DNA from: Sphingomonas sp. PAMC26645
GTDB lineage: Bacteria; Pseudomonadota; Alphaproteobacteria; Sphingomonadales; Sphingomonadaceae
Assembly: GCF_004795835.1 (NCBI RefSeq)
Contig: NZ_CP039249.1
Span: 1,360,501 to 1,424,500 of the forward strand
Length of the DNA stretch: 64,000 nt
Reading direction: 5' to 3'
Part shown: positions 1 to 10,445 of the stretch, in pieces
Layout: each line of letters starts with the position of its first letter
Position numbering within the stretch: position 1 is the stretch's first letter
Translations under genes and position numbers: made by a program
The notes under the pieces: model-generated
What the model saw: only the letters and a program-made list of their open reading frames with translations
What the model was told of the DNA's origin: nothing
Database searches by the model: none

Positions 1-713
<713 letters not shown>

Positions 714-733
714 GGTGACCTCCCGCCCTGCCT

Positions 734-794
734 CCTTGTTCACCCGCGAAGGCGGGTGCCCAGACTGGGTTCCCGCCTTCGCGGGGAAACAAGG
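734..794. repeat. Palindromic repeat, family A copy 1
   Basis: An imperfect inverted repeat bounded by CCTTGTT and AACAAGG. Its two GC-rich arms (ACCCGCGAAGGCGGG and CCCGCCTTCGCGGGG) surround a centre CCCAGACTGGG. The same unit recurs near 9008, 37004, 40136, 42447 and 58901, with divergent forms near 5124 and 17685. The right end supplies part of the ribosome-binding site of the GIY-YIG gene just downstream. Confidence 0.85.
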
Positions 795-803
795 AAGCGG
801 ACG

Positions 804-1094
804 GTGAACATAGCCGGCTACGTCTACATGACGGCTAGCCCGCGCAACGGAACGATTTATCTCGGTGTGACCAGCGACCTCGCCGCACGATCCTACCAGC
901 ATCGTAACGGCCTGATCATCGGTTTCACGAAAACGCACCACTGCAAACTTCTAGTTTGGTATGAAGTGCATGACGATCTGGACAACGCGCGCCTGCGCGA
1001 ACTTCAGATGAAGAAGTGGAACCGGCAGTGGAAACTGTCCGAGATCGAACGAATGAACCCCGACTGGAACGACCTGTTCGAGTCACTGTTTTAA
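804..1094 (+). CDS. Small GIY-YIG family nuclease-like protein
   Basis: A 96-residue protein consisting of a single GIY-YIG nuclease domain. The first motif is seen as GYVYM followed by GTIYLGVT, with an Arg a few residues later (LAARSYQHR). The tail reads MKKWNRQWKLSEIERMNPDWNDL, typical of stand-alone UvrC/homing-endonuclease-like members. I choose GTG at 804, preceded by AAGGAAG, rather than the ATG at 756. The extra 16 residues of the longer ORF are encoded by palindromic repeat A1 and are not protein-like. It sits inside the mdh-sucD operon in the same direction, with 90 bp before it and 34 bp after. Biological role unknown; such genes are often multicopy in sphingomonads. Confidence 0.8.
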   Translation: MNIAGYVYMTASPRNGTIYLGVTSDLAARSYQHRNGLIIGFTKTHHCKLLVWYEVHDDLDNARLRELQMKKWNRQWKLSEIERMNPDWNDLFESLF

Positions 1095-1128
1095 TCCTGT
1101 TCCCCAACGGGGACACAAGGAGCACTAG

Positions 1129-2013
1129 ATGAGCATCCTCGTCGACAAGAACACAAAGGTCATCACGCAAGGCATGACCGGCGAAACCGGCAGCTTCCAC
1201 ACGAAGATGGCGCTGGAATACGGCACGCAGATGGTCGGCGGCGTCACGCCCGGCAAGGGCGGTACGACCCACCTCGACCTGCCCGTCTACAACACCGTCG
1301 CCGAAGCCAAGGCGATGACCGGCGCGACCGCGTCGGTCATCTACGTGCCGCCCCCCTTCGCCGCCGACTCGATCCTCGAGGCGATCGACGCCGAGATCGA
1401 GCTGATCGTCGCGATCACCGAGGGCATTCCCGTCCTCGACATGGTCAAGGTCAAGCGCGCGTTGTCGGGCTCCAAGTCGCGGCTCATCGGCCCGAACTGC
1501 CCCGGCGTGCTGACCCCCGGCGAGTGCAAGATCGGCATCATGCCCGGCTCGATCTTCAAGAAGGGCTCGGTCGGCGTTGTCAGCCGTTCAGGCACGCTCA
1601 CCTATGAAGCAGTGTTCCAGACGTCGAACGCAGGCCTTGGTCAGACGACCGCGGTCGGCATCGGTGGCGATCCGGTCAACGGCACGAACTTCATCGACGT
1701 GCTCGAGCTGTTCCTCGCCGACGACGAGACCCAGTCGATCATCATGATCGGCGAAATCGGCGGCGACGCAGAAGAGCAGGCGGCACAGTTCCTCCGCGAC
1801 GAAGCCAAGCGCGGTCGGTCGAAGCCGATGGCAGGCTTCATCGCCGGTCGTACGGCGCCTCCGGGCCGTCGCATGGGCCATGCCGGCGCGATCGTGTCGG
1901 GCGGCAAGGGCGACGCGGAGAGCAAGATCGCGGCGATGGAAGCTGCCGGGATCAAGGTCTCGGAAAGCCCCAGCCTGCTCGGCGAGACGCTGCTGAGCGT
2001 GTTGAAGGGCTGA
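1129..2013 (+). CDS. sucD: Succinyl-CoA synthetase (ADP-forming) alpha subunit
   Basis: Alpha subunit of succinate-CoA ligase, which makes ATP or GTP from succinyl-CoA in the TCA cycle. The 294 residues match the family length. The N-terminal CoA-binding Rossmann domain ([14 protein letters not shown]) is followed by the ligase domain with the phosphorylated His near residue 251 in the motif [14 protein letters not shown] strong AAGGAG lies before the ATG. The beta-subunit gene sucC, often directly upstream in other alphaproteobacteria, is not here; a GIY-YIG gene occupies the mdh-sucD gap. Confidence 0.97.
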   Translation: MSILVDKNTKVITQGMTGETGSFHTKMALEYGTQMVGGVTPGKGGTTHLDLPVYNTVAEAKAMTGATASVIYVPPPFAADSILEAIDAEIELIVAITEGIPVLDMVKVKRALSGSKSRLIGPNCPGVLTPGECKIGIMPGSIFKKGSVGVVSRSGTLTYEAVFQTSNAGLGQTTAVGIGGDPVNGTNFIDVLELFLADDETQSIIMIGEIGGDAEEQAAQFLRDEAKRGRSKPMAGFIAGRTAPPGRRMGHAGAIVSGGKGDAESKIAAMEAAGIKVSESPSLLGETLLSVLKG

Positions 2014-2021
2014 ACTGACTA

Positions 2022-2157
2022 CCTCTCTCCCGTTCGGGGAGGGGGAAGGAGCCGCTTCTTAGCGGCGGAAGGGTGAGGGCACGTGACCGCCCGTGCCCTC
2101 ACCCTCCCACCCGCAAGTGCGGGCGGGCCCCTCCCTCTCCCCCGCGGGGAGAGGGAC
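2022..2157. repeat. Palindromic repeat, family C copy 1
   Basis: A long composite inverted repeat between sucD and sucA. It has outer arms of CTCTCCCGTTCGGGGAGGGG type, an inner hairpin GCCGCTTCTTAGCGGC, and a central pair GTGAGGGCACG and CGTGCCCTCACC, then a second CCCGCAAGTGCGGG hairpin and GGGGAGAGGG. A close relative lies at 38056-38190 and a shorter one at 43485-43580. Confidence 0.85.
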
Positions 2158-2173
2158 ACTGAGGACGAGAACG

Positions 2174-5110
2174 ATGGGCTACGAAGGCCAGGATTTCAGC
2201 GATATCGCAGCCGGCGTCAGCCCGGCGTTCGTGGAGACGCTCTACGCCAAGTTCAACGCGGACCCGGCCTCGGTCGAATCCGGTTGGCGCGCGTTCTTCG
2301 AGGGTCTGGAAGGCTCCGCGCAGGGCCCGAGCTGGGAGAGCGCCCGCTGGCCGCTCACCACCACGGACGACCTGACCGCGGCACTCGATCCGACCCAGAT
2401 GGAGCCCGCGCCCAAGCCCGCCAAGGGCGGCAAGCCCGCTCCCGCCGCAGCAGCGCCAGCCCCCGTCTCGAAAGAAGAGATCGCCAAGGCCGCGGCCGAC
2501 GCGATCCGCGCACAACTGCTCGTCCGCACCTACCGCGTCCGCGGTCACCTCGCCGCCAACCTTGATCCGCTCGGCCTTTCGAAGCGCGAGATGCCCGAAG
2601 ATCTGAAGACCGAATATCACGGCTTCTCCGACGGCGACATCGACCGGAAGGTCTATCTCGGCGGCACGATGGGCTTCGAATGGGTCTCGATCCGCGAGCT
2701 CGTCGACACGTTGCGCAAGAACTATTGCGGCAATGTCGGCCTCGAATACATGCACATCTCCGACGTCGAGGAGCGCCGCTTCCTCCAGGAGCGCATGGAG
2801 GGCCAGGACAAGGCGATCGAATTCTCCATCGACGGCAAGAAGGCGATCCTCACCAAGGTGATCGAGGCCGAGCAGTGGGAGAAATTCCTCGGCAAGAAGT
2901 ATGTCGGCACGAAGCGCTTCGGGCTCGACGGCGGCGAATCGATGATCCCCGCGCTTGAGAGCGTGATCAAATATGGCGGCCAGATGGGCGTGCGCGAGCT
3001 CGTCATCGGCATGGCGCATCGCGGTCGCCTCAACGTGCTGGCGAACGTGATGGCCAAGCCATTGCGCGTGATCTTCCACGAATTCGCCGGCGGTTCGGCC
3101 AACCCCGACGACATCGGCGGTTCGGGCGACGTGAAGTATCACCTCGGCACCAGCACCGATCGCGAGTTCGACGGCCACAAGGTTCATATGAGCCTGGTCG
3201 CCAACCCGTCGCATCTCGAAGCCGCCGATCCCGTCGTGCTCGGCAAGACGCGCGCGATCCAGACGCTCAGCAACGATCTCAAGGATCACGTGGCTAGCCT
3301 GCCCGTGCTGATCCACGGCGACGCGGCGTTCGCGGGGCAGGGGATCGTCTGGGAGTGCCTCGGCTTCTCGGGTATCCGCGGCTACAACACCGGCGGCTGT
3401 GTTCACTTCATCATCAACAACCAGGTCGGCTTCACGACCTCGCCGCAGTTCGCGCGCTCGTCGCCCTACCCGTCGGACGTCGCCAAGGGCGTCCAGGCGC
3501 CGGTCTTCCACGTCAATGGCGACGATCCCGAGGCGGTCACCTTCGCGACCAAGATGGCGATGGAATTCCGCCAGAAATTTCACCGCGACATCGTCATCGA
3601 CATGTGGTGCTATCGCCGCTTCGGTCACAACGAAGGCGACGAGCCGTCCTTCACGCAGCCGCTGATGTACGACATCATCCGCAAGCACCCCGGCGTCAGC
3701 TCGGTCTACGGCGATCGCCTGATCAAGGAAGGCGTGATCGACCAGCCCTGGATCGACGAGAACGTGAAGCAGTTCACGCTCCGTCTCGAGGGTGAGTTCG
3801 AAGCCGGGTCGTCGTACAAGCCGAACAAGGCGGATTGGTTCGGCGGTCGCTGGACCGGCCTCAGCGCGCCCACGGACGGCGGCTCTGCCCGCCGCAACGT
3901 CGAGACCGGTCTCAGCACGAAGCTGTTCGATTCGCTCGGCCGCACGCTGACGACGATCCCCGACAGCGTGAAGATCCACAAGACGCTCAACCGCGTGATC
4001 GATGCGAAGCGCGAGATGTTCAAGTCGGGCAAGGGCTTCGACTGGGCGACCGGCGAAGCACTCGCATTCGGCGGCCTCCTCTCGGAAGGGTACGGCGTCC
4101 GTCTGTCCGGCCAGGACTCAGGCCGCGGCACCTTCTCGCAGCGCCATGCGGTCTGGGTCGACCAGACCGACGAGCACAAGTATGTGCCGTTGCAGGAGAT
4201 CGAGCACGGCCGCTTCGAGGTGCTCGACAGCCCGCTCAGCGAATACGGCGTGCTCGGGTTCGAGTACGGCTACGCGCTCGCCGATCCGAAGACGCTGGTC
4301 CTCTGGGAGGCGCAGTTCGGCGATTTCGTCAACGGCGCGCAGATCATGATCGATCAGTTCATCACGTCCGGCGAGTCGAAGTGGCTCCGCGCCAACGGCC
4401 TCGTGATGCTGCTCCCGCACGGCTATGAAGGGCAGGGGCCAGAGCACAGCTCGGCACGTCCCGAGCGCTTCCTCCAGTCCTGCGCGGACGACAACATCCA
4501 GGTCGCGAACTGCACCAGCCCGGCGAACTATTTCCACCTGCTTCGCCGGCAGATGCACCGCAACTTCCGCAAGCCGCTGATCGTGATGACGCCGAAGTCG
4601 TTGTTGCGGCACAAGCTGGCGGTGTCGAACGCCGAGGATTTCCAGGGCGACAGCCACTTCCGCCGCCTGTTGTCGGATACCAATCCGGCCGCCGACGTCG
4701 ATACGAAGCGTCTGGTCCTGTGCACCGGCAAGGTCGCGTACGACCTGATCGAGGCACGCGACGCGGCGGGCGACACCGACACGCAGATCGTCCGCGTGGA
4801 ACAGCTCTATCCCTTCCCCGGCAACCCGATCGCCGAGCGCGTCGCACGGATGCCGAACCTGGAGGAGATCGTCTGGGCGCAGGAAGAGCCGAAGAACAAC
4901 GGCTATTGGTTCTTCGTCGAGCCGCTGATCGAGGAGGCGCTGGCAACGGTCGACTCTCGCGTGAAGCGCGCGCGCTATGCCGGACGCAACGCCTCGGCAT
5001 CGCCCGCGACCGGCCTGATGAAGCGTCACCAGGCCGAACAGGGCGCGCTCGTCGCCGACGCGCTCGGCCACTCCGTCCGCGACGAAATCCGCCGCACCCG
5101 CGCAAACTGA
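2174..5110 (+). CDS. sucA: 2-oxoglutarate dehydrogenase E1 component
   Basis: Thiamine-diphosphate-dependent E1 of the 2-oxoglutarate dehydrogenase complex, which decarboxylates 2-oxoglutarate and succinylates the lipoyl group of E2. It has 978 residues. After the N-terminal E2-binding segment (residues 3-45, YEGQDFSD onward) there is an Ala/Pro-rich stretch, then the catalytic core. The core has GMAHRGRLN near residue 280, GDAAFAGQG near 382 (TPP/metal site) and FGHNEGDEP near 485. I place the start at ATG 2174 after GAGGACGAGAACG. The open frame runs back to 2093, but those 27 codons fall in repeat C1. The next gene is sucB. Confidence 0.97.
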   Translation: MGYEGQDFSDIAAGVSPAFVETLYAKFNADPASVESGWRAFFEGLEGSAQGPSWESARWPLTTTDDLTAALDPTQMEPAPKPAKGGKPAPAAAAPAPVSKEEIAKAAADAIRAQLLVRTYRVRGHLAANLDPLGLSKREMPEDLKTEYHGFSDGDIDRKVYLGGTMGFEWVSIRELVDTLRKNYCGNVGLEYMHISDVEERRFLQERMEGQDKAIEFSIDGKKAILTKVIEAEQWEKFLGKKYVGTKRFGLDGGESMIPALESVIKYGGQMGVRELVIGMAHRGRLNVLANVMAKPLRVIFHEFAGGSANPDDIGGSGDVKYHLGTSTDREFDGHKVHMSLVANPSHLEAADPVVLGKTRAIQTLSNDLKDHVASLPVLIHGDAAFAGQGIVWECLGFSGIRGYNTGGCVHFIINNQVGFTTSPQFARSSPYPSDVAKGVQAPVFHVNGDDPEAVTFATKMAMEFRQKFHRDIVIDMWCYRRFGHNEGDEPSFTQPLMYDIIRKHPGVSSVYGDRLIKEGVIDQPWIDENVKQFTLRLEGEFEAGSSYKPNKADWFGGRWTGLSAPTDGGSARRNVETGLSTKLFDSLGRTLTTIPDSVKIHKTLNRVIDAKREMFKSGKGFDWATGEALAFGGLLSEGYGVRLSGQDSGRGTFSQRHAVWVDQTDEHKYVPLQEIEHGRFEVLDSPLSEYGVLGFEYGYALADPKTLVLWEAQFGDFVNGAQIMIDQFITSGESKWLRANGLVMLLPHGYEGQGPEHSSARPERFLQSCADDNIQVANCTSPANYFHLLRRQMHRNFRKPLIVMTPKSLLRHKLAVSNAEDFQGDSHFRRLLSDTNPAADVDTKRLVLCTGKVAYDLIEARDAAGDTDTQIVRVEQLYPFPGNPIAERVARMPNLEEIVWAQEEPKNNGYWFFVEPLIEEALATVDSRVKRARYAGRNASASPATGLMKRHQAEQGALVADALGHSVRDEIRRTRAN

Positions 5111-5123
5111 TTGAACCCGCTCT

Positions 5124-5197
5124 CTGTATTCCTGCGAAAGCAGGAACCCAGGGTGCGGCAGAGTAACCCTAGGCCCCTGCGTCCGCAGGAGCACAAA
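5124..5197. repeat. Divergent palindromic repeat, family A-like
   Basis: The gap between sucA and sucB contains TTCCTGCGAAAGCAGGAA plus CCCAGGGT, mirrored by ACCCTAGG and CCCCTGCGTCCGCAGGAG. The arrangement resembles the family A repeats but the stems have different sequences, with pairing preserved. No gene is seen here. The final AAAAGG leads into the sucB ribosome-binding site. Confidence 0.6.
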
Positions 5198-5211
5198 AGG
5201 TAGAAGCAAAC

Positions 5212-6462
5212 ATGGCAACCGAAGTCACCGTCCCCGTCCTGGGTGAATCGATCACCGAAGCCACCCTCGGCGAGTGGCTGAAGCAGCCCGGCGATCCCGT
5301 CGCGGTCGACGAGCCGATCGCCAGCCTCGAGACCGACAAGGTCTCGGTCGAGGTCCCGTCGCCGGTCGCCGGCGTCATGGGCCAGCACGCGGTCGCCGTC
5401 GGCGACACCGTGCAGGTCGGCGCGATGCTCGCCACGATCGACTCGGGTGACGGCGCCGCCGCGTCGGCCCCTGCACCCGCGCCCGCCGCGACGGCAACTC
5501 CCGCTGCTCCCGCCGCCAAGGACGAGTCCGGCGCAGGGTACGGCGACCAGCCCGGTGCCGGCACCAGCGACTCGCCCGCCGCGCTCTCCCCGTCGGTCCG
5601 CCGCGCGGTGCTCGAGCACGGCGTCGACCCCGGCACCGTCAAGGGCACCGGCCGCGACGGTCGCATCACCAAGGAAGACGTGACCGCCGCCGCGTCGAGC
5701 AAGCCCGTGCCTGCGCCCGCCGCCGCACCCGCTCCGGCCGCAGCCCCCGCCGCCGCATCGGGTCGTGGCGAGGAACGCGTGCGCATGACGCGCCTCCGCC
5801 AGACGATCGCCAAGCGCCTCAAGGAAGCGCAGAACACGGCGGCCATGCTGACGACGTTCAACGACGTCGACATGACCGCGGTGATCGAGGCACGCGCCAA
5901 GTACAAGGACCTGTTCGAGAAGAAGCACGGCGTCCGCCTCGGCTTCATGGGCTTCTTCGTGAAGGCCGCCACCATGGCGCTGCGCGACATCCCGTCGGTC
6001 AACGCGTCGATCGACGGCGACGACATCGTCTATCACGACTATGCCGACATCTCGGTCGCGGTCTCGTCGCCCGGCGGCCTCGTCGTCCCCGTGATCCGCG
6101 ACGCGGACCAGATGTCGGTCGCGACGATCGAGAAGACGATCGGCGACTTCGGCAAGCGCGCCAAGGAAGGCGCGCTCAAGATGGATGAGATGAAGGGCGG
6201 CACCTTCACGATCTCGAACGGCGGCGTGTTCGGCTCGCTGATGTCGACCCCGATCATCAACCCGCCGCAGTCCGCCGTGCTGGGCCTCCACCGCATCGAG
6301 GAGCGCCCGGTCGTCGTCAACGGCCAGATCGTCATCCGCCCGATGATGTACCTCGCGCTCAGCTACGACCACCGCCTGATCGACGGCCGCGAAGCCGTGA
6401 CGTTCCTGGTGGCGCTGAAAAATGCTATCGAGGATCCGACCCGTATCCTGATCGACCTGTGA
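5212..6462 (+). CDS. sucB: Dihydrolipoyllysine succinyltransferase, E2 of 2-oxoglutarate dehydrogenase
   Basis: E2 core enzyme that moves the succinyl group from its lipoyl arm to CoA. Of 416 residues, the lipoyl domain (1-78) carries Lys43 in [10 protein letters not shown]. An Ala/Pro linker is followed by the peripheral-subunit-binding domain (about 120-160, LSPSVRRAV to GRITKEDV), then a second Ala/Pro linker. The catalytic domain ends with SYDHRLIDG, where His387 is the catalytic residue. Length and domain order are normal, with one lipoyl domain. A DUF433 antitoxin-like gene starts 7 bp after its stop codon. Confidence 0.97.
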   Translation: MATEVTVPVLGESITEATLGEWLKQPGDPVAVDEPIASLETDKVSVEVPSPVAGVMGQHAVAVGDTVQVGAMLATIDSGDGAAASAPAPAPAATATPAAPAAKDESGAGYGDQPGAGTSDSPAALSPSVRRAVLEHGVDPGTVKGTGRDGRITKEDVTAAASSKPVPAPAAAPAPAAAPAAASGRGEERVRMTRLRQTIAKRLKEAQNTAAMLTTFNDVDMTAVIEARAKYKDLFEKKHGVRLGFMGFFVKAATMALRDIPSVNASIDGDDIVYHDYADISVAVSSPGGLVVPVIRDADQMSVATIEKTIGDFGKRAKEGALKMDEMKGGTFTISNGGVFGSLMSTPIINPPQSAVLGLHRIEERPVVVNGQIVIRPMMYLALSYDHRLIDGREAVTFLVALKNAIEDPTRILIDL

Positions 6463-6469
6463 GGTAGCG

Positions 6470-6706
6470 ATGAACTGGCGCGACCATATCCATTCGGACC
6501 CAGAGATCCTGGGCGGCAAGCCCGTGGTCAAGGGTACGCGGATATCGGTCGAGCTGATCCTCGAATATTTCGAAGACGGTGCGAGCATCACCGACGTTCT
6601 CGCCGCCTTCGACCATATCACCGAGGAAGACGTCCGTGCAGCGATTGCGTTCGCGCGAGACCTGCTGGTCGACTCGACGGTCGCGGCGCAGCGCAAAGCG
6701 GCCTGA
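6470..6706 (+). CDS. DUF433 family antitoxin-like protein
   Basis: A 78-residue DUF433 protein (start WRDHIHSDPEILGGKPVVKG, then GTRISVELIL and EDVRAAIAFARDLL). DUF433 members are HTH-like proteins usually encoded before a DUF5615 PIN-like protein, and the pair is regarded as a VapBC-like toxin-antitoxin module. It begins 7 bp after sucB and its stop codon is 3 bp before the partner gene, so it is almost certainly co-transcribed with the 2-oxoglutarate dehydrogenase genes. Family assignment is strong; antitoxin activity is inferred from the family and the pairing. Confidence 0.85.
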   Translation: MNWRDHIHSDPEILGGKPVVKGTRISVELILEYFEDGASITDVLAAFDHITEEDVRAAIAFARDLLVDSTVAAQRKAA

Positions 6707-6709
6707 CGG

Positions 6710-7069
6710 GTGCATCTGCTCGCCGACGAAAACCAGCATCCGGTTGTCGTCGCGCGGTTGCGCAGTGCGGGTCACGCCGTCGAATGGATCCGGGAAACAT
6801 CGCGCGGCGCCAAGGACCCGGAGATACTGGCGCGAGGCGATATCGCGGCGCTCATATTGGTCACGGACGACCGTGACTTCGGCGACCTGATCTTCAACCG
6901 TGGTTACCCTGCGCCCTGCGCGATACTATATAATCGACTGAACCGCGTGCATCCGGATGCCATCGCCGACCGCCTGATCGCAGTGTTGGCCGGTGGTGGC
7001 TTCGAAGGCCACATCACAACGATAACCAAGGACGGCGAACGCAGTAAGCCGTTCCCCGCTGGAGCATAA
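6710..7069 (+). CDS. DUF5615 PIN-like protein, putative toxin
   Basis: A 119-residue DUF5615 protein with the PIN-like fold. It starts HLLADENQHP (acidic residues after the first strand) and has a central ILVTDDRDFGDLI motif holding the second acidic cluster; such residues bind metal in PIN ribonucleases. Start is GTG 6710, three bases after the DUF433 stop codon. It ends one base before lpd. Predicted RNase toxin partner of the gene before it, though activity is not shown by sequence alone. Confidence 0.82.
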   Translation: MHLLADENQHPVVVARLRSAGHAVEWIRETSRGAKDPEILARGDIAALILVTDDRDFGDLIFNRGYPAPCAILYNRLNRVHPDAIADRLIAVLAGGGFEGHITTITKDGERSKPFPAGA

Positions 7070-7070
7070 C

Positions 7071-8453
<1,383 letters not shown>

Positions 8454-8465
<12 letters not shown>

Positions 8466-8552
8466 CAATTGCTAGATATGGATCCAAAGGGCGTGCCCGG
8501 CCGGGGGCGCTCCAGCGCCGTCCGACGACAGGGGCTTAGCCCCTGTCCGGCC
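8454..8552 (+). other. Structured 3' element, copy 1 (after lpd)
   Basis: A composite of hairpins directly at the lpd stop. Positions 8454-8483 are a perfect 30-bp palindrome (15-nt arms) that includes the stop codon. Then come the box GCCCGGCCGG (8495-8504), a hairpin GGCGC-tcca-GCGCC (8506-8519), CCGACG (8522-8527) and a hairpin GACAGGGGC-tta-GCCCCTGTC (8527-8547) followed by CGGCC. The same order of parts occurs, in the sense of the gene, after rplL and after rplA. Pairing is kept although stem sequences differ, which argues for RNA structure. Function unknown. Confidence 0.7.
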
Positions 8553-8587
8553 AAGCAGGGCGCAGCTTCCGCAAGTGAAGTAGGATT

Positions 8588-8630
8588 GAGAGGGCGTCGG
8601 TGGCAATCCACCGGCGCCCTCTCTGCGTTT
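8588..8630 (+). terminator. Possible terminator hairpin of the TCA operon
   Basis: A 16-bp stem with one mismatch (8588-8603 against 8608-8623, loop CAAT) followed only by TGCGTTT, so the T-tract is weak. It comes after the structured element behind lpd, in the place where intrinsic terminators follow the same element at rplL and rplA. Confidence 0.4.
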
Positions 8631-8780
8631 GCAGCGAGAGAGTTGAAGGTGCAGCGCGAGGGCGGCGAAGGCGAAGGCGAAGGCAAGGGGGCAAAGGTTG
8701 AGTTCGATCGGGGGGGATGGATGTTGCCGCAGTTCGCCAGTTCGCCCACGCCCCGTCCACCCGCAAAGCCCAACACAGCC

Positions 8781-8898
8781 CCTCCCGTCATCCCGGCGAA
8801 CGCCGGGACCCACGGTTACGGTGGCCCCAGCGATATCACGCTAGCATGACCCGGTTCGCGACCATGGGTGCGGGCGTCCGCCGGAATGACGGGGGAGG
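8781..8898. repeat. Palindromic repeat, family G copy 1
   Basis: Outer arms CCTCCCGTCATCCCGGCG and CGCCGGAATGACGGGGGAGG type, with inner CCCACGG and CCATGGG parts. It lies in the 783-bp gap between lpd and the next gene (8466-9248). That gap also holds the structured 3' element, a candidate terminator hairpin and repeat A2; I see no gene in it. Confidence 0.65.
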
Positions 8899-9007
8899 AG
8901 CGCAACAACTGGGCGCAATCTGGGGTGGCGTGCACGAAACGCCCGACAACGCCCGACAACGTCGGTCAAGCCAGAGCCACTCCGCCCCAAACGATACCGG
9001 CCGCCTT

Positions 9008-9066
9008 CTTGTTCTCCCGCGAAGGCGGGAGCCCAGTCTGGGTCCCCGCCTTCTCGGGGAAACATT
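9008..9066. repeat. Palindromic repeat, family A copy 2
   Basis: CTTGTT, then TCCCGCGAAGGCGGGA, CCCAGTCTGGG, and CCCCGCCTTCTCGGGG, then AAACATT. It is nearly the same unit as at 734-794, with one base change in the right arm. Confidence 0.8.
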
Positions 9067-9248
9067 CTTGGCACGCCACCACATCCGCCCTCCGCATCGC
9101 CTATCACCTTCGGCGTCCGGCTCCTCATCGCGCCACCCCCAACCCACCCCACCCAAAAAGCAAACTTCCGCCCCCACCCCCCAACCGGAACCAATCCTTA
9201 GCAAAGCCAACCTATTAGTCCGCCTAACGAACGAACAAGCAGGTCCCC

Positions 9249-10400
9249 GTGGCGCTCGATCTCTCTACTCTCTACGTCGTCGCAGGCCTTGGCATGCTGG
9301 TCGCCGGGTTCATTCACCTCATCCCGCTGGCAACCGGTCGGTTCGGATCGTGGGCAGGGCTATGGGGCGCCGGCCACCTGATCGCCGGGTGCGGCGCGCT
9401 GATGGCGGTGCTCAACGATCGGATCGGCCTCCCCTGGGCGCCCAGCATCGGCAATCCCGCGGTGGTGATGGGCTATGCGCTGATCGCCGGCGCGGTCGTG
9501 AAGTTCAGCCGTCCCGACGCGCGCCTGACGTCGATGCTGGCGACCGCCGCGGTCCTTGGCCTGCCCCTCTGGTTCACGCACGACCCGGCGCATTTCCACC
9601 TCCGCGTCGCTTATCTCAGCGTCATCCGCGCCGGGTTCGACCTCGTCGTGGTGATCGTCGCCGTCCGTCTCGCGCGTCGTGACTCGCTACAGACCGGCTG
9701 GATCGTCGCCGCGCTGTTCGCGGTCACCGTGCCGATGTTCCTCGGCCGCGCGTGGCTGGCTTACGGCGACCGCATCGGCACGCAGCTGACCGGCCGTCAC
9801 GACGATCTCGGTGCCTGGCTCGCGGCGGGCCAGATCGCCTTCATCATCTTCCGCGCCTTCTCGCTGCTGATCCTCCAGGCCGAGCGTGGCCAAAGCCAGC
9901 TGCTCGATCAGATGGAGCGCGACTGGCTCACCGGCGCGTTCAACCGCGCCGGCCTGGACCGCATCGCGCAGACCTTCGCCGGCCGCCACGCGCCGCGCAC
10001 GCTGACGGTGATGATGCTCGACCTCGATCGCTTCAAGGCGCTCAACGACACGCTAGGCCACGCCGCCGGCGACGCCGCACTCCGCACCTTCGCAGAGATC
10101 GCGCACGAGGCCGTCGGCCAACAAGGCCACCTGATCCGATGGGGCGGCGACGAGTTCGTCTGCATGCTGCCCGACGTCCAGACCGAGCAGGCCAGCATCA
10201 TCGGCGATCGCATCGCGACGCGGTTCGCGCAGACCATGGCGCCGCGCATGGCCGCCCATGGCACGCTCGGAGTCAGCATCGGCGTCGTCGAGGGCGACCC
10301 CGACACACCGATCGTCGACCTCATCGCCGGTGCAGACCGCGCGATGTACCTCGCAAAGGGCGACCGCCGCCAACCCGCCATCTACATAAAGGCAGCCTGA
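9249..10400 (+). CDS. Membrane-bound GGDEF diguanylate cyclase
   Basis: A 383-residue predicted c-di-GMP synthase of the inner membrane. The first 210 or so residues form about six hydrophobic helices (LYVVAGLGMLVAGFIHLI, then LIAGCGALMAVL and so on) with no recognised named sensor domain. The GGDEF domain follows from about residue 220 (DWLTGAFNRAGLD), with the intact signature GGDEF at 299-303 and DLDRFKALNDTLGHAAGD before it. No RxxD inhibitory site is seen ahead of GGDEF. Start is GTG 9249 with a weak ribosome-binding site, so the exact start is less sure. Stand-alone gene after a repeat-rich gap. Confidence 0.88.
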   Translation: MALDLSTLYVVAGLGMLVAGFIHLIPLATGRFGSWAGLWGAGHLIAGCGALMAVLNDRIGLPWAPSIGNPAVVMGYALIAGAVVKFSRPDARLTSMLATAAVLGLPLWFTHDPAHFHLRVAYLSVIRAGFDLVVVIVAVRLARRDSLQTGWIVAALFAVTVPMFLGRAWLAYGDRIGTQLTGRHDDLGAWLAAGQIAFIIFRAFSLLILQAERGQSQLLDQMERDWLTGAFNRAGLDRIAQTFAGRHAPRTLTVMMLDLDRFKALNDTLGHAAGDAALRTFAEIAHEAVGQQGHLIRWGGDEFVCMLPDVQTEQASIIGDRIATRFAQTMAPRMAAHGTLGVSIGVVEGDPDTPIVDLIAGADRAMYLAKGDRRQPAIYIKAA

Positions 10401-10404
10401 GCCG

Positions 10405-10440
10405 CAGGACCGCAACGCCGCGCGCGGCGTCGCGGTCCTG
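10405..10440. terminator. Intergenic hairpin between convergent genes
   Basis: A 17-bp stem with one mismatch (CAGGACCGC... against ...GCGGTCCTG) fills the 45-bp gap between the diguanylate cyclase and the convergent His-rich gene. It has no T-tract, so it may act on both strands as a weak or factor-assisted terminator. Confidence 0.5.
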
Positions 10441-10445
10441 CACAC

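Noticed and set aside
2099..3979. 626-codon open frame on the minus strand
   Set aside because: It is a mirror of sucA in a GC-rich gene; residues are Asp/Arg/Val-rich shadows with no motif.
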